The notes under the pieces: model-generated
Told to the model about the DNA's origin: nothing
What the model saw: the letters and a program-made list of their open reading frames with translations, nothing else
The model's database searches: none
Part shown: in pieces, positions 63,827 to 64,000 of the stretch
Numbering within the stretch: the stretch's first letter is position 1
How the letters are laid out: each line of letters opens with the position of its first letter
Translations under genes and position numbers: made by a program
NCBI RefSeq assembly: GCF_014191375.1
Contig: NZ_JACHWN010000004.1
Coordinates: forward strand, 310,001-374,000
DNA: 64,000 nt
From: Mesorhizobium sp. RMAD-H1
Lineage (GTDB): Bacteria; Pseudomonadota; Alphaproteobacteria; Rhizobiales; Rhizobiaceae
Reading direction: 5' to 3'

Positions 63827-64000
63827 ATGTCCAATCAATTTGATGTCGCCGTCATCGGCCTTGGCGCGATGGGCAGCGCCACGGTCGCGCATCTGGCCGC
63901 GCGTGGCGTCAGGGTCATCGGCCTGGAGGCCGCCTTCCCCGCCCATGCGCAGGGCTCCTCCCATGGCGATTCCAGGTTGATCCGGCTCGGCTATTTCGAG
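63827..64000 (+). CDS. SolA/sarcosine-oxidase-like FAD amine oxidase, 3' end outside window
   Basis: N-terminal 58 residues of a flavoprotein: [20 protein letters not shown] is the FAD-binding Rossmann loop and [16 protein letters not shown] matches monomeric sarcosine oxidase and N-methyltryptophan oxidase (SolA), where HGDSRIIR holds FAD-contacting His and Arg. ATG at 63827 follows GGGGGG. These enzymes oxidise N-methyl amino acids, a fit with a cluster handling methylated compounds. It begins 44 bases after the lyase stop. Confidence 0.85.
   Translation, partial: MSNQFDVAVIGLGAMGSATVAHLAARGVRVIGLEAAFPAHAQGSSHGDSRLIRLGYFE

Overview
The window is GC-rich chromosomal DNA (most third codon positions are G or C) that reads as an alphaproteobacterium of the Hyphomicrobiales (Rhizobiales). 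The closest fit is the Phyllobacteriaceae/Brucellaceae neighbourhood. This rests on gene content and order: rpmH-rnpA-yidC-engB next to argB, the dapD/dapE/truA/fmt/def/rmuC neighbourhood, a BTLCP transglutaminase-like protein, DUF817, MsrPQ and several families of intergenic palindromic repeats of the kind common in this order. Nothing looks like a phage, plasmid, transposon or CRISPR array. The assignment is inference from sequence; no database was searched.

Layout. 1-12.2 kb: a cardiolipin synthase cut by the window edge, an EEP-fold phosphodiesterase, a TauE-type exporter, tRNA-Leu(CAG), gpmA, dapB coupled to an MsbA-like ABC exporter, glk-mgsA, the murein endopeptidase mepA, and queG with an SDR protein. 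12.2-22.9 kb: GST, uppP, an NDUFA9-like protein, lepA, a tiny unlisted lipoprotein, a SelW-like protein, rmuC, def-fmt and truA. 22.3-29.7 kb: dapE, BTLCP, two tandem small secreted proteins, dapD, a LOG-family protein, DUF817 and a HAD nucleotidase. 29.8-37 kb: argB, an ECF sigma/anti-sigma pair, then engB, a CatB-like acetyltransferase, yidC, rnpA and rpmH with a clear promoter. 37-43.7 kb: small proteins, a RidA-like protein, DUF4105, MsrPQ, an alpha/beta hydrolase and an aldehyde dehydrogenase.

43.7-51.5 kb is a ten-gene minus-strand thiamine operon under a TPP riboswitch: thiD-thiO-thiS-thiG-thiE-thiF-thiY-tenA-thiZ-thiX. It makes the thiazole, but no thiC lies in it. A pyrimidine uptake transporter (ThiXYZ) and TenA are present instead, so the pyrimidine is probably salvaged. 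51.7-57.5 kb carries a PAS-PAS-GGDEF-EAL protein, a fumarylacetoacetase-family enzyme preceded by an 8-codon mini-ORF, and a membrane PQQ glucose dehydrogenase.

57.8-64 kb is the most interesting part. A HutC-like repressor is divergent from a polar amino-acid/opine ABC transporter (binding protein, two permeases, ATPase), followed by a histidine ammonia-lyase homologue and the start of a SolA/sarcosine-oxidase-like flavoenzyme. The lyase keeps most of the histidine ammonia-lyase active site but lacks the Ala-Ser-Gly tripeptide that forms the MIO cofactor, and hutU does not follow it. Ordinary histidine utilisation is therefore unlikely. A better hypothesis is catabolism of an N-methylated histidine relative such as ergothioneine, where an ergothionase-type elimination needs no MIO.

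Three repeat families are scattered between genes: A (about 110 bp, four copies), B (about 160 bp, three full copies and fragments) and C (inverted repeats with CGTCAT ends).
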